A stretch of 64,000 bases of DNA from Mycolicibacterium sp. TY81 (GCF_018326285.1 NZ_AP023362.1:1240001-1304000), one strand, 5' to 3'. Positions 33,218-42,979 are shown, counted from the stretch's first letter. Translations and numbers: made by a program. The notes: generated from the sequence alone by a model not told the origin.

Positions 33218-33221
<4 letters not shown>

Positions 33222-34453
33222 CGATCGGCACCGGCACTGGCACCGACAGCGCCGTCGCGGTCGGCATTCTGCGCAGTACCGCGGCCATCCGCGAACGCGC
33301 CGAGTTCCTGCTGCAGCGGGCACGCGCGGGGGAATCACGTTGGTTCGTGGTCGACGATGTCGCGCTGACGCCGGCCGCCGACCTCGTCGGCGGCGTCACC
33401 CGCACGCGCTATCCCGATCTGGCGATCCCGTATCACAGCCGCTGGCGCCATTTCGAGGCCGGCGGCATCGACCGCACCGCCGACCTGCGCGCCAAGCTGG
33501 CCGGGTTGGAACCCACCGCCCGGGCCCGCGCGATGATCGACCTGGCCGTGGTCAGCGTGCTGCTCGACGCCGGCGCCGGTCCCGACTGGGCCTATGCGGA
33601 ACCGATTACCGGGCAACGCTTCACGCGGTCCGAGGGACTCGGGGTGGCCAGTTGGCACGCCTTCGCCGACGGGCTGTTCTCCAGTGACCCGGCTCAGCCC
33701 TGGCAGGTCGACGCCGCGGCACTGCGCGCCATCGACGACGCCGCCCTCGGCCGGGCATTTCAGGCCGCGCCGGACAATCCGCTGGTCGGGCTCAGCGGCC
33801 GGGTGCAGCTGCTGCGGCGGCTCGGTGCCGCGCTCGAGGTTCGTCCTGAGGTCTTCGGCCCGCAGGGGCGTCCCGGCGGCCTGTTCGACGTGCTGGCCGG
33901 CCCGGAAGTCCACGCGCACGACATCCTGGTGCGGCTCCTGGACACCCTGTCCGGGGTCTGGCTGGCCGACAACGACATTGGGGATATCCCGCTCGGTGAC
34001 TGCTGGCCGCACCCGGCGGTGCCGGGAATCGGCTTGTCGCGCGGGTGGATGCCGTTCCACAAGCTGTCGCAGTGGCTGACCTACTCGCTGCTGGAGCCGT
34101 TCGAGTGGGCCGGCGTGCCGGTCACCGGGCTGGATGCGCTCACCGGCCTGCCCGAATACCGCAACGGCGGCCTGCTGCTCGATACCGGGGTGCTGCGCCT
34201 GCGGGATCCGGCAGCCGCGGACCGAACCTGGTCGGTGGCCGACGAATTGGTCGTCGAGTGGCGCGCACTGACCGTCGCGCTGCTGGACGAGCTTGCGCCG
34301 CTGGTACGCAGCGCGCTCGGCCTCGACTCCGCGACGCTGCCGCTGGCCTGCGTCCTCGAAGGCGGCACCTGGGCAGCCGGGCGCACCCTCGCGCAGCAGT
34401 TGCGGGCCGGGAACCCGCCGCTGTCCATCAGCAGTGACGGCACGGTTTTCTAG
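33218..34453 (+). CDS. URC4/DUF1688 family protein
   Basis: 411-residue protein of the URC4 (DUF1688) family, required for uracil catabolism in yeast but of unknown chemistry. Recognisable segments are RYPDLAIPYHSRWRHFEAGG, GLGVASWHAFADGLFSS, RPGGLFDVL and MPFHKLSQWLTYSLLEPFEWAG. ATGA overlap with URC1 and a 9-base gap to upp indicate a single coupled transcript. Confidence 0.85.
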
Positions 34454-34462
34454 GAGGGCGCC

Positions 34463-35092
34463 ATGGGTAATCTGCATCTCGTCGACCATCCGCTGGTTCA
34501 GCACAAGCTGACACTGATGCGGCAGAAGGATGTGTCCACCAAGGGCTTTCGCGCGCTGTTGAACGAGATTTCCGCGCTGATGACCTACGAGGTGCTGCGC
34601 GACATCCCCATGCACGAGATCGAGATCGAGACGCCGCTGGAATCCACCACCGGCATGGTCATCGACGGTAAGAAGCTCGTCTTCGCCTCGATCCTGCGTG
34701 CGGGCAGCGGCATTCTGGACGGCATGCTCAGCGTCGTTCCCGGCGCGCGGATCGGCCACATCGGTTTGTACCGTGACCCGAAAACCCATGTTGCCGTGGA
34801 GTATTACTTCAAGATGCCGAGTGAGTTGCACGAGCGCGACATCGTGGTGTGCGATCCGATGCTCGCCACCGGCAACTCCGCGGTGGCCGCGATCGACCGC
34901 CTCAAGGAGTATCGGCCGCGCTCCATCAAGTTCGTCTGTCTGCTGACCTGTCCGGAAGGCGTCGCGGCGATGCAAGCGGCCCACCCCGAGGTCCCGATCT
35001 ACGCCGCGGCGCTGGACCGCGAACTCGACGAGCACGGCTACATCGTGCCGGGCCTCGGCGACGCCGGCGACCGCATCTTCGGCACCAAGTAG
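34463..35092 (+). CDS. upp: Uracil phosphoribosyltransferase
   Basis: 209-residue UPRT making UMP from uracil and PRPP. Family motifs: [29 protein letters not shown], the PRPP loop [15 protein letters not shown] and the uracil-binding [26 protein letters not shown]. It sits third in the URC cluster, matching URC6. GGAGGGCGCC precedes the ATG. Confidence 0.95.
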   Translation: MGNLHLVDHPLVQHKLTLMRQKDVSTKGFRALLNEISALMTYEVLRDIPMHEIEIETPLESTTGMVIDGKKLVFASILRAGSGILDGMLSVVPGARIGHIGLYRDPKTHVAVEYYFKMPSELHERDIVVCDPMLATGNSAVAAIDRLKEYRPRSIKFVCLLTCPEGVAAMQAAHPEVPIYAAALDRELDEHGYIVPGLGDAGDRIFGTK

Positions 35093-35094
35093 CC

Positions 35095-35486
35095 ATGCCG
35101 AACCCGAACAGGCGGACCGTGCTGCGCGGCGCCGGGCTGGTCCTCGGCGCGTCGACGGTGGTGATCCGACCGACCATGCCGAGATGGTCACCGTCCGCAC
35201 TGCCTGGCGGGCGCTCGGCGACGACGGCATGCGGTCGGCGACACTGTACGCCAGCACCGAGCCGTGCACGATGTGTGCGGGCGGCACCTTCTGGAGTGGC
35301 GTCGGGCGGGTGGTGTACGGCATGTCCAACACCCGGCTGCTCCAATTCAGCGGCGGCGACCCGAAGAACGCGGGCTACGCACTACCGTGCCACGACATCC
35401 TGCTGCACGGCTACCGGCCCATCACCGTCATCGGGCCACTATTGGAAGACGAAGCGGCACAGGCACATCAGGGCTACTGGCGCTGA
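35095..35486 (+). pseudogene. Remnant of a cytidine/guanine deaminase-type enzyme
   Basis: The frame ending at 35486 keeps the zinc-site of the deaminase superfamily (DPTDHAEM, then STEPCTMCAGG) and a C-terminal QGYWR, but its N-terminus is missing. The fragment LVLGASTVV, which should lead into GGDPTDHAE, is in a different frame (ATG 35095), so the gene has an N-terminal deletion and a frameshift near 35160. It follows upp by two bases and was probably the deaminase of the URC cluster. Confidence 0.65.
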
Positions 35487-35505
35487 CGTGCCGGGCCGCC
35501 GCGGC

Positions 35506-35859
35506 TCACGACGACAGCGCGTCGAACAGCGCCGACATCTGTGCCGGTGAGACCGACATGCCACCGCACTGACCGCGCAGCGTCGTCAGGGGCCGCGCGA
35601 TGTTCTTCAGGTCGAAGAACTCGCCGGGATGAGCGGTGAAGTACGCCCGGACGGCGCCTTCCGCGTCGCCCGACGAGCTCGCGTTGGTCAGGGCTTCGTT
35701 GGCGCCCGGGTGGGCGTCGAGGTAGCTCCCGGCCTGGGCCAGGACCGAGCCCGCGGTGCTGGCCAGTCCGCTGGCGGTACACGGCGCTGCGGTCGCGTTG
35801 GGGATGGCGATCGTGAGCGAGGCGAACCCGGCGAGCGCGAGCATTGCAGTCAGTTTCAT
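35506..35859 (-). CDS. Secreted hemophore-like protein (Rv0203 family)
   Basis: 117 residues. A Sec signal peptide (MKLTAMLALAGFASLTIAIPNATA-AP) precedes a small helical domain with two cysteines (PCTAS and GQCGG) and the pattern AQAGSYLDAHPGANEALT...YFTAHPGEFFDLKNIA-PL typical of mycobacterial heme-binding hemophore proteins. The heme role is inferred from the family. ATG 35859 starts the signal; the frame continues upstream without a signal. Confidence 0.75.
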   Translation of the reverse strand: MKLTAMLALAGFASLTIAIPNATAAPCTASGLASTAGSVLAQAGSYLDAHPGANEALTNASSSGDAEGAVRAYFTAHPGEFFDLKNIARPLTTLRGQCGGMSVSPAQMSALFDALSS

Positions 35860-35933
35860 ACTGCTGATCCTGCTGGAAACCCGGCGATCTCGGGCGCATT
35901 GCGAGGAATTCGGCCCGCGTGTTGGGACCGAAC

Positions 35934-37328
35934 TCAGCGCAACGCGACCGTCGGGCCGTTCACGTCGAGCGGGGCGCAGCTGTCCTTGCCGACGGTCGTC
36001 GAGCACTTCGCCGCGGGGATCACGGGCCGGTAAGCCGGCGGCGTGCCGCCGGCGCGGGTGATCTGCGTGTAGGTCTGGACGGCGTCGGTCGGTACGCGAC
36101 GCAGCGCCGGATCGCCCAGTGCGTCAACCGAATACAGGCCGAAGCGAGGACGGTAGCTGCCCCACTCGTAGTTGTCGACCAGCGACCAGTAGTTGTAGCC
36201 GATGATCGGGATGCCGTCGGCCTTGGCGCGCTGCAGCCAGAACACGGTGTCGCTGAGGTACTGCGATCGCGTCACGCCGTCGGTGCGCGGTTTCGCGTTG
36301 TCGGTGACCATGCCGTTCTCGACGACATAGATGGGCAGGCCGGGATACCGCTGGGCGTAGTGACGCGCCACGTAGTAGATGTCCTCGGGCTGCAATTTGA
36401 TGTTCCACCGCGCCGCCATGCTCTGCGCCGACGCGGGATTGTCCGCGGCCGTACCGGTGTAGTAGTCGAAGCCGAGGTAGTCGAGGCTGTCCCGGACGCG
36501 GTCGAAGAACGAGCCCTCGATGCCCGTGACGCCGAATCCGCTGAACTGCGCCAACACTTCCGGCGGAATGTAGGCCTCGTTGGTGGTGACCTTGGCCTTG
36601 GGGTCGGCGTCGTGGGCGGCGCGGTAGACGGCGCGGTGCGCGTCCGCGACGCGGTCGAGGAACGTGCCGAATTGGTCGGGTTTGATGGCGCCGGTGCGCA
36701 GTTCCATCGCGCCGAAGGCCAGTGGCTCGTTGATGCTCACCCACAGCACGCCCTGCCCCGCGTAGCGTTTGGTGATCGCCGTGGCGAAGTCGTCGAACGC
36801 GGCGACGTTGTTGAGGAAGCCGCCGCGGTCCGCGATCCAGCCGGGGTAGACCCAGTGCATCAGCGTGATCATCGGCGTCATGCCGTTGGCGAGCAGCGTC
36901 GCGACCACGTCGTCGTAGTAGGCGAGTTCCTTCTCGTCCCACACGCCGGGCTGCGGCATCACCCGCGCCCATTCGACGCCGAAGCGAAAAGTGTTGACGC
37001 CCATGGCATGCGCGTTGGCGATGTCCTCCTTGTAGCGGTGCCGGAAGTCGTCGGCCTGCTTGTAGGGCTCCACCGGAGCTGCGCTCAAGGCGTCGGCGCC
37101 GGGCGGGACGGGCTTGCCCGCCGTGCGGTCGACGTAGCGGCGCCAGTTGCTGTCGGGAGCGTCGCCTTCCACCTGGTAGCCGGCGGTCGCGGTGCCCCAG
37201 TAGAAGTTGCGATTCCACGACGAACTGGTGTCCGTCCGCTCCTGCTTTGCGTCCTGCTTCGCGCCGCAGGCGGACAGGCCCAGGGAGAGGGCAACGGCTG
37301 ACGCCACGACAACCCGGTTCCACTTCAT
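35934..37328 (-). CDS. Lipoprotein glycoside hydrolase family 1 (beta-glucosidase-like)
   Basis: 464-residue extracytoplasmic lipoprotein. It has a signal with lipobox GLSAC (cysteine near residue 21), then a GH1 TIM barrel. Landmarks are FYWGTATAGYQVEG, the acid/base ISINEPLAFG near residue 200 and the nucleophile YVVENGM near residue 337. Membrane-anchored GH1 enzymes are unusual. ATG 37328 opens the signal; an upstream in-frame start would disrupt it. A TetR gene lies immediately upstream on the same strand with an operator-like repeat between. Confidence 0.85.
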   Translation of the reverse strand: MKWNRVVVASAVALSLGLSACGAKQDAKQERTDTSSSWNRNFYWGTATAGYQVEGDAPDSNWRRYVDRTAGKPVPPGADALSAAPVEPYKQADDFRHRYKEDIANAHAMGVNTFRFGVEWARVMPQPGVWDEKELAYYDDVVATLLANGMTPMITLMHWVYPGWIADRGGFLNNVAAFDDFATAITKRYAGQGVLWVSINEPLAFGAMELRTGAIKPDQFGTFLDRVADAHRAVYRAAHDADPKAKVTTNEAYIPPEVLAQFSGFGVTGIEGSFFDRVRDSLDYLGFDYYTGTAADNPASAQSMAARWNIKLQPEDIYYVARHYAQRYPGLPIYVVENGMVTDNAKPRTDGVTRSQYLSDTVFWLQRAKADGIPIIGYNYWSLVDNYEWGSYRPRFGLYSVDALGDPALRRVPTDAVQTYTQITRAGGTPPAYRPVIPAAKCSTTVGKDSCAPLDVNGPTVALR

Positions 37329-37358
37329 ACCAAAAACCATACACTGCACTGTTTTGGT
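37329..37358. promoter_or_regulatory. Inverted repeat between tetR and the GH1 gene
   Basis: ACCAAAA (37329-37335) and TTTTGGT (37352-37358) flank TACACTGCACTGT, a TetR-operator-like core with imperfect symmetry. It fills the 29-base gap up to the GH1 start. Binding by the adjacent TetR is inferred. Confidence 0.5.
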
Positions 37359-37939
37359 CAGGACAGTAATGCGCCCCACACCGCGCGCACGTGTGCGCCC
37401 ATGTCGATCGATCGATCGGACATCCACTGGATCTGAATCCCGTCCGCTGCCGCGATCAGCGCGGTGGCGGCGAACTCGGCGTCGACGTGGGCGGGGACCG
37501 TGCCGGCCGCCTGCCGGCGGCGGACGTAGTCGCTGATGGTTGCGCGCATGCTCTCGTATCGTTGGCGCAGGTAATCCGCGGCCGGATGAGACGGGTCGAC
37601 GGCGGCGGCCGCAGCCAGGGACAGATAGACCGTTCCCGATCCGGGCTTGGCGGCCTTGTCCACCATCGCCTGTGCCATGGCCTCGCCCGGGTCGATGTCG
37701 ACGTCCGAATTGCGGTACCGCTCTTCGAATTTCGCATCGGCGTCGCGATGCAACTCGGTCAGGAGAACGTCACGGGTGGGGAAGTAGTGCATCAGGCCCG
37801 CCAGGCTGATGTTCGCCTCATTGGCGATCACCCGCATCGACGCACCGGCCTCACCGTCGCGTTCCAGCACCGCGAGCGCGACGGCCTTGATCTCCGCGCG
37901 CTTGGCCTCACCCTTGGCGTATCGCCCCACAGTTGGCAT
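37358..37939 (-). CDS. TetR-family transcriptional regulator
   Basis: 193 residues. The N-terminal helix-turn-helix (about residues 15-60) reads ASMRVIANEANISLAGLMHYFPTRDVLLTELHRDADAKFE, followed by a helical ligand domain (AADGIQIQWMSDRSIDM). It is most similar in style to BetI/TetR_C_6 regulators. Located directly upstream of the GH1 lipoprotein, which it may control. Confidence 0.87.
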   Translation of the reverse strand: MPTVGRYAKGEAKRAEIKAVALAVLERDGEAGASMRVIANEANISLAGLMHYFPTRDVLLTELHRDADAKFEERYRNSDVDIDPGEAMAQAMVDKAAKPGSGTVYLSLAAAAAVDPSHPAADYLRQRYESMRATISDYVRRRQAAGTVPAHVDAEFAATALIAAADGIQIQWMSDRSIDMGAHVRAVWGALLS

Positions 37940-37988
37940 GACGTGAGGCTAGCGACCCCCGCGGCAGGAAGGGTCCGAAGCCGGCCGC

Positions 37989-39329
37989 CTACCGCCGTCC
38001 GGCGCTGATCATGTCGGCGCGGGGCACAACCTTGACCCGCTCGCGGCCCTGCTGCGCGCCGAGGGCCATCTCGTGGGCGTCGAGGCGTTCCCATTCCGCC
38101 CACGTCGTGTAGTCGATGCCGCTGCCGGCCAGGTGTTCCAGGATGGCATCGGGCTCGCCGATCTCCGGTGCGCGCAGTCCCGGCAGGTCGGCCAACAGGC
38201 TGGTGATCGTCTCGGACGCATCGGATTTGGTGTGTCCGATGAGTCCGATCGGCCCGCGCTTGATCCAGCCGGTGACGTAGGTGCCCTCGATCAGTTCGCC
38301 ATCGAGGTCCAGGACCCGCCCGGCGTCGTGGGGGACCACACCGGCGTGGTGGTCGAACGGTAGATCGGCCAGGTGTGACGAGAGATAGCCGACGGCGCGG
38401 TAGACCGCCTGCACCGGCCAATCGGTGAATTCGCCGGTGCCCCGGGCGGTTCCGTCGCCGATCAGTTCGGTGCGTTCGGTCCGCAGTCCTTCGACGCGGT
38501 CGGTGCCGAGCACGGCGACGGGGGATTGGCACAGGTGAATGTGGATGCGGTGCGGGGCGCCGGTGGGCTCGACGTCGAGGTAACGCATCATGGTGTTGAC
38601 GACGAGCTTGGTGGACTTGCTGGTGTTGATGGCCTGCTGGCTGGCCTCGTCGATCTCGAAGCCCTCCGGGTGCACGATCACGTCGACGCTGGGGGAGTGC
38701 GACAGCTCGCGGAATTCCATCGGCGAGAACTTGATCTGGGCCGGACCGCGCCGGGCGAACACATGCACGTCGGTGGCTTGATTCAGGGAAAGACCTTGGT
38801 ACACATTGCCGGCGATCTCGGTGCTCAACTGCTCATCGGCGGGCTTGGCCAGCATCCGGGCGATGTCGAGTGCCACGTTGCCCGCGCCGAGCACCGCAAC
38901 GCTCTTGGCCTCCAGCGGCCAGGTTCGTGGCACGTCGGGGTGGCCGTCGTACCAGGACACGAAGTCGGCGGCGCCGTAGCTGCCGGGCAGTTCGATGCCG
39001 GGGATGTCCAGCGGGCGGTCCGCGCGTGCCCCGGTGGCGAAGATAACGGCGTCGTAGTGGCGACGCAGATCGGACAGTTTCAGATCGGTGCCATAGTGCA
39101 CGTTGCCGATGAAGCGGATCTCGTCGCGCGAGAGGACTCGCCGCAGCGCCTTGATGATCTCCTTGATCCGGGGATGATCGGGTGCCACGCCGTACCGGAC
39201 CAGCCCGTACGGGGCCGGCAGGCGATCGAACAGATCGACCCTGGCCTGCGGGTATTCGTCGACCAAGATGTCGGACGCATAGATTCCGGCCGGACCTGCC
39301 CCGATCACCGCCACGCGGACGTCACGCAT
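37989..39329 (-). CDS. Ferredoxin-NADP+ reductase, FprA type
   Basis: 446-residue flavoprotein of the adrenodoxin-reductase family passing electrons between NADPH and ferredoxin. FAD site VAVIGAGPAGIYASDILVDEYP, APYGLVRYGVAPDHP, and the NADP site VAVLGAGNVALDIARML are seen, followed by YRAVGYLSS and GWIKRGPIGLIGHTKSDA. It lacks the N-terminal ferredoxin domain of FprB. An IdeR-type iron box lies 17 bases before the ATG, so expression should rise on iron starvation. Confidence 0.92.
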   Translation of the reverse strand: MRDVRVAVIGAGPAGIYASDILVDEYPQARVDLFDRLPAPYGLVRYGVAPDHPRIKEIIKALRRVLSRDEIRFIGNVHYGTDLKLSDLRRHYDAVIFATGARADRPLDIPGIELPGSYGAADFVSWYDGHPDVPRTWPLEAKSVAVLGAGNVALDIARMLAKPADEQLSTEIAGNVYQGLSLNQATDVHVFARRGPAQIKFSPMEFRELSHSPSVDVIVHPEGFEIDEASQQAINTSKSTKLVVNTMMRYLDVEPTGAPHRIHIHLCQSPVAVLGTDRVEGLRTERTELIGDGTARGTGEFTDWPVQAVYRAVGYLSSHLADLPFDHHAGVVPHDAGRVLDLDGELIEGTYVTGWIKRGPIGLIGHTKSDASETITSLLADLPGLRAPEIGEPDAILEHLAGSGIDYTTWAEWERLDAHEMALGAQQGRERVKVVPRADMISAGRR

Positions 39330-39345
39330 TCAGCACTCCCTTAAA

Positions 39346-39364
39346 TTAGGTAAGGCAAGCCTAA
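39346..39364. promoter_or_regulatory. IdeR/DtxR iron box
   Basis: TTAGGTAAGGCAAGCCTAA matches the 19-bp consensus TTAGGTTAGGCTAACCTAA at 17 positions and is nearly palindromic. It lies 17 bases upstream of the reductase ATG and about 200 bases upstream of the divergent lipoprotein gene. Confidence 0.85.
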
Positions 39365-39562
39365 ATTGGTACGCAGGTACCGCAAGGCCTACGTCACGGC
39401 GACGTCGGAGACTCTCGTCACACAGCAGCGGATCGGAGGTAGCGCTTGCGCACCAAGAAATCACCAAGGCATCGGCCGCAGCCTTGGGCGTGACCACGAC
39501 AACCGCGAATCCCGAACGGCACCACCATGACCCACCCAACTGAGCAGAGGCAGGCCACGACG

Positions 39563-40015
39563 ATGACGAGGCTGGCCGTGATCGCTGTGACCGCCATCGC
39601 GACCACCATGGCCGTGGCCGCTTGCTCGACGGCCGGCACGCCCGCTGTCCGGGCCGACCCACAACCGACGCTCGGCCGTGCCTGGAACCCGAGTGCGCGC
39701 GGCTACGGCACGGTGCAGCCCGCCCGGGTCTTCAACGGCGGCGACCCGACGGGCGATATCTGGGGCATCACGTGGTCGTCCTGGGGCGGCGAACGCGCTA
39801 CAGGGACGGGCACGTCGTACGGCATGCCGCCGGGCGTCGTCAGTGTCTCGCAGTCGGTCAAGGAATCGGCGACGATCGTGGCCTACAACCTCGGCTACTG
39901 CGACGGCCAGCTGATGTACCAGGCGGCGAAGTGGTACTTCCCCGGTTACGGAGAGTCGTTCAACCCGGCGGGGCACTACAACATCTGCACGGGCGATTAC
40001 GTCGACGGCATCTGA
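39563..40015 (+). CDS. Small secreted lipoprotein of unknown function
   Basis: 150 residues. A hydrophobic signal ends in VAAC (lipobox cysteine near residue 21). The mature part is rich in Gly, Trp and Tyr (WGITWSSWGG, YGMPPGVVSVSQSV) with two further cysteines (YCDGQ, ICTGD). I know no function. ATG 39563 places the signal correctly; ATG 39527 adds 12 polar residues. The iron box in the shared upstream region raises the possibility of iron control. Confidence 0.65.
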   Translation: MTRLAVIAVTAIATTMAVAACSTAGTPAVRADPQPTLGRAWNPSARGYGTVQPARVFNGGDPTGDIWGITWSSWGGERATGTGTSYGMPPGVVSVSQSVKESATIVAYNLGYCDGQLMYQAAKWYFPGYGESFNPAGHYNICTGDYVDGI

Positions 40016-40125
40016 CGTACAACCCTGAGCGGCAACAGGTTCCGTCACATCGCGAAACCATGCCAAGCGAGTCAAACTGATCCAATCGATTGACGGCGCC
40101 GGGCGCGGACGATTGTGTCGGAGCC

Positions 40126-40863
40126 ATGAAGAGTTTCCTTGCCGCCGACGCATTCGCGGATCGGACGGTCGTCCTCATCGGCGGCGGCACCGGAATCGGT
40201 CTCGCGGTCGCCAGATTGGTGGTGTCCGGCGGGGGTGCGGTGGTGCTGGGCGGGCGCCGTGCCGGTGTGCTCGAGAAGGCCGCCGCCGATCTGGGCCCGG
40301 CGGCGACATGGCAGGTCGTCGACACCGCCGACGAGCGCACCATAGACGCCCTGTTCGCCCGGTTCGACGCCGTCGATGCCCTCTTCACCACCGCGGCCAC
40401 CTACGTCACCGGATCGATGCGCGAACTCTCACTGACCGACGCCGCGTCGCCGTTCGACTCGAAGTTCTGGGGTCAGTACCGCGTCGTCAAGGCCGCGCTG
40501 CCGGTGCTGACCGCCGATGCGTCCGTCGTCCTGATGGCCGGGGCGGCCAGTGTGCGGCCGGCCGGGGCGGCGCCCGCCTACGTCGCGGCCAACGCCGCCA
40601 TCGAGGGACTGGCCCGCGGGCTGGCCGTTGAACTCGCGCCGGTACGGGTGAACGCGATCTCGCCCGGCACCGTGGACGGCAACTTGTGGAATCAGCGGCC
40701 GCAGGCCGTCCGGGACGCGGCGTTCGCCCATTTCGTCGAGGCCTCGACCACCGGGAAACTGGCGCGGGAGGACGAGGTCGCGGCCGCCGTCGTTCATCTG
40801 TTCCTCAACGGCGCGACGACGGGGTCCACGATCTATCCCGACGGCGGGTACAGCTTGCGTTGA
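40126..40863 (+). CDS. SDR-family oxidoreductase with an altered catalytic lysine
   Basis: 245-residue short-chain dehydrogenase. The cofactor loop GGGTGIGLAVA is near residue 20, NAISPG and SGSTIYPDGGYSLR-type C-terminus are present. The catalytic segment reads AAPAYVAANAAIEG: tyrosine is kept but the YxxxK lysine is asparagine, so classic chemistry is doubtful. ATG 40126 is chosen; an upstream ATG at 40090 adds 12 unlike residues. Confidence 0.82.
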   Translation: MKSFLAADAFADRTVVLIGGGTGIGLAVARLVVSGGGAVVLGGRRAGVLEKAAADLGPAATWQVVDTADERTIDALFARFDAVDALFTTAATYVTGSMRELSLTDAASPFDSKFWGQYRVVKAALPVLTADASVVLMAGAASVRPAGAAPAYVAANAAIEGLARGLAVELAPVRVNAISPGTVDGNLWNQRPQAVRDAAFAHFVEASTTGKLAREDEVAAAVVHLFLNGATTGSTIYPDGGYSLR

Positions 40864-40953
40864 CACAGCTCGCCACCCCGGCCGGCGCCGCGAAAAATGT
40901 TCGTGCTGAGTGCAATCGGTGTCTGATGCGCGAGATGTGGGCACGGTGGAGTA

Positions 40954-42405
40954 GTGACCCGACAAATTCGCTTCAACGCTTTCGACATGAACTGTGTCGC
41001 TCATCAGTCGCCCGGACTGTGGCGGCATCCAGAGGATCAGTCCTGGCGCTACAAGGACCTGGAGTACTGGACCGAACTGGCGAAGTTGTTGGAGCGCGGC
41101 AGGTTTGACGGCCTGTTCATCGCCGATGTGCTCGGTACCTACGACGTCTACGGAGCCAGCGACGAGGCCGCCATCCGGCAGGCCGCGCAGATCCCGGTGG
41201 GCGACCCGCTGCTGTTGGTATCGGCGATGGCGTTGGTCACCGAGCATCTGGGCTTCGGCATCACCACCGGCACCGGGTTCGAGCACCCGTATCCCTTCGC
41301 TCGCCGGATATCGACCCTCGATCACCTGACCAAGGGCCGCATCGGCTGGAATGTGGTCACCGGGTATCTGCCCGCGGCGGCACGCAACATGGGGCAGACC
41401 GACCAGCCGGCCCACGACGCCCGTTACGACCACGCCGACGAATATCTCGAGGTGCTCTACAAGCTGTGGGAGGGCTCCTGGGAGGACGACGCGGTGGTCC
41501 GCGACCGCGAGCGCGGGGTCTTCACCGACCCGGACAAGGTGCACCACATCGGGCACTCCGGAACGCATTTCAGCGTGCCGGGTGTGCACCTCGCCGAGCC
41601 GTCGCCGCAGCGGACCCCGGTGATCTACCAGGCCGGCTCATCCCCGCGCGGGGTCCGGTTCGCCGCCGAGAACGCCGAGGCCATCTTCACCGCGGCGCCG
41701 ACCAAAGCCATTCTGGCCGAGACGGTTTCGACGATTCGCCGGGAGCTGGAACTGGCCGGCCGGGATCCGTACTCGGCCAAGATCTTCAATCTGTCGACGG
41801 TGATCACCGCGGCCACCGACGACGAAGCGCACGCCAAACACCGCGAGTTGCTCTCCTACGGCGACCCGGAAGGCGCGCTGGTGTTCATGTCCGGGTGGAT
41901 GGGTGTGGACCTGGCCCGGTACGGGTTGGACGAGCCGATCGGCAACGTCGACTCGAATGCCATCCTGTCCGCCGTCAAGGCGTTCCAGTCGGCCGACCCC
42001 GATGGCCGGGAGTGGACGGTCCGCGACATCGCCGAGTGGGGCGAGATCGGCGGCATGGGTCCACGGATCGTCGGCTCGGGCGCCACGGTGGCCGACACCT
42101 TGCAGGAGTGGGTCGCCGAGACCGACGTCGACGGTTTCAACCTCGCCTACGCCATCACCCCCGGTTCCTTCGCCGACGTGATCGAGCACGTGGTTCCGGT
42201 GCTGACCGAACGGGGTGCCTACCAGGCGGACTATCAGCCGGGGTCGTTGCGGCACAAGCTGCTCGGCAACGGCGACCGGCTGCCGCAGGAGCACCGCGGC
42301 GCGCGATACCGGGTCGGTGGCTCGTCGTCGACGATCATCGATCGTCCGTCCACGCTGCCGTCGTCGTCGGGATCGACCGCGGCGCAACCGGCGCGCGGCC
42401 GCTGA
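40954..42405 (+). CDS. FMN-dependent monooxygenase, NtaA/SnaA/DszA (LLM) family
   Basis: 483-residue flavin-dependent monooxygenase, luciferase-like TIM barrel. Typical segments are RFDGLFIADVLGTYDVY, HLGFGITTGTGFEHPYPFARRISTLDHLTKGRIGWNVVTGYL, the long insertion of this family and QAGSSPRGVRFAAENAEAIF. It presumably oxidises a sulfur or amino-polycarboxylate compound with FMNH2 from a separate reductase. GTG start at 40954 (MTRQIRFNAFDMNC). The C-terminus is low-complexity Ser/Pro-rich. Confidence 0.88.
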   Translation: MTRQIRFNAFDMNCVAHQSPGLWRHPEDQSWRYKDLEYWTELAKLLERGRFDGLFIADVLGTYDVYGASDEAAIRQAAQIPVGDPLLLVSAMALVTEHLGFGITTGTGFEHPYPFARRISTLDHLTKGRIGWNVVTGYLPAAARNMGQTDQPAHDARYDHADEYLEVLYKLWEGSWEDDAVVRDRERGVFTDPDKVHHIGHSGTHFSVPGVHLAEPSPQRTPVIYQAGSSPRGVRFAAENAEAIFTAAPTKAILAETVSTIRRELELAGRDPYSAKIFNLSTVITAATDDEAHAKHRELLSYGDPEGALVFMSGWMGVDLARYGLDEPIGNVDSNAILSAVKAFQSADPDGREWTVRDIAEWGEIGGMGPRIVGSGATVADTLQEWVAETDVDGFNLAYAITPGSFADVIEHVVPVLTERGAYQADYQPGSLRHKLLGNGDRLPQEHRGARYRVGGSSSTIIDRPSTLPSSSGSTAAQPARGR

Positions 42406-42433
42406 GTGGTCACCAGCGTCGCGGGAGCTGCGC

Positions 42434-42497
42434 CGGCTCCGGTTGAATCCTGAGCAGCCTGCTCCGGAACGACCTGCTCACTTTTCAACCGGAGCCG
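42434..42497. repeat. 64-nt two-tier hairpin at the left edge of the accessory island
   Basis: CGGCTCCGGTTGAA (42434-42447) pairs exactly with TTCAACCGGAGCCG (42484-42497). Inside, after a 3x3 internal loop, TGAGCAG (42451-42457) pairs with CTGCTCA (42474-42480). It lies 28 bases after the monooxygenase stop. Terminator, or an end of a small mobile element; no T-tract follows. Confidence 0.6.
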
Positions 42498-42979
42498 ACA
42501 AGGAGGTGAGCGTTTCCTGGAGAGTCGTCAGGGAATAACCCGTCATCGTCGCTTCAATCGGGCGTTGTTGGCGCTGAGAATGCAGCTGGGGAGGATCGGC
42601 AAAGATGCTCGGCCTGCGGCCGACTGCCGTGGCGCCTAGCGTTCGGGATGCTGCACTGGTATCGCACAACGACGACGCCCCGATAGTCTCAGGCATCTGT
42701 CCTGTTAGTCGTAGTCGTTGTTATAGCGGGCCGCGATTTCTGCGATCTCTCGGCGAAACTCGTCAGCGGAGAACCTGTAGATGGCGCGTAATTCGGTGTC
42801 CAAGAATTCTGCATTCGAAAGCTTCGTCGCGAGGTCGAACAGAAGCTCGAGCTCTTCGGAACGGCCGTTCACCCAACTAATCAGCCGCATTTCACACGAA
42901 GTGCGGGTCGCCGCCAGAACGTCCGCGACATGAGAGGAATCGACTTCCCTTGTCCGAGTGATCAACTTGTCCGCCAGCA

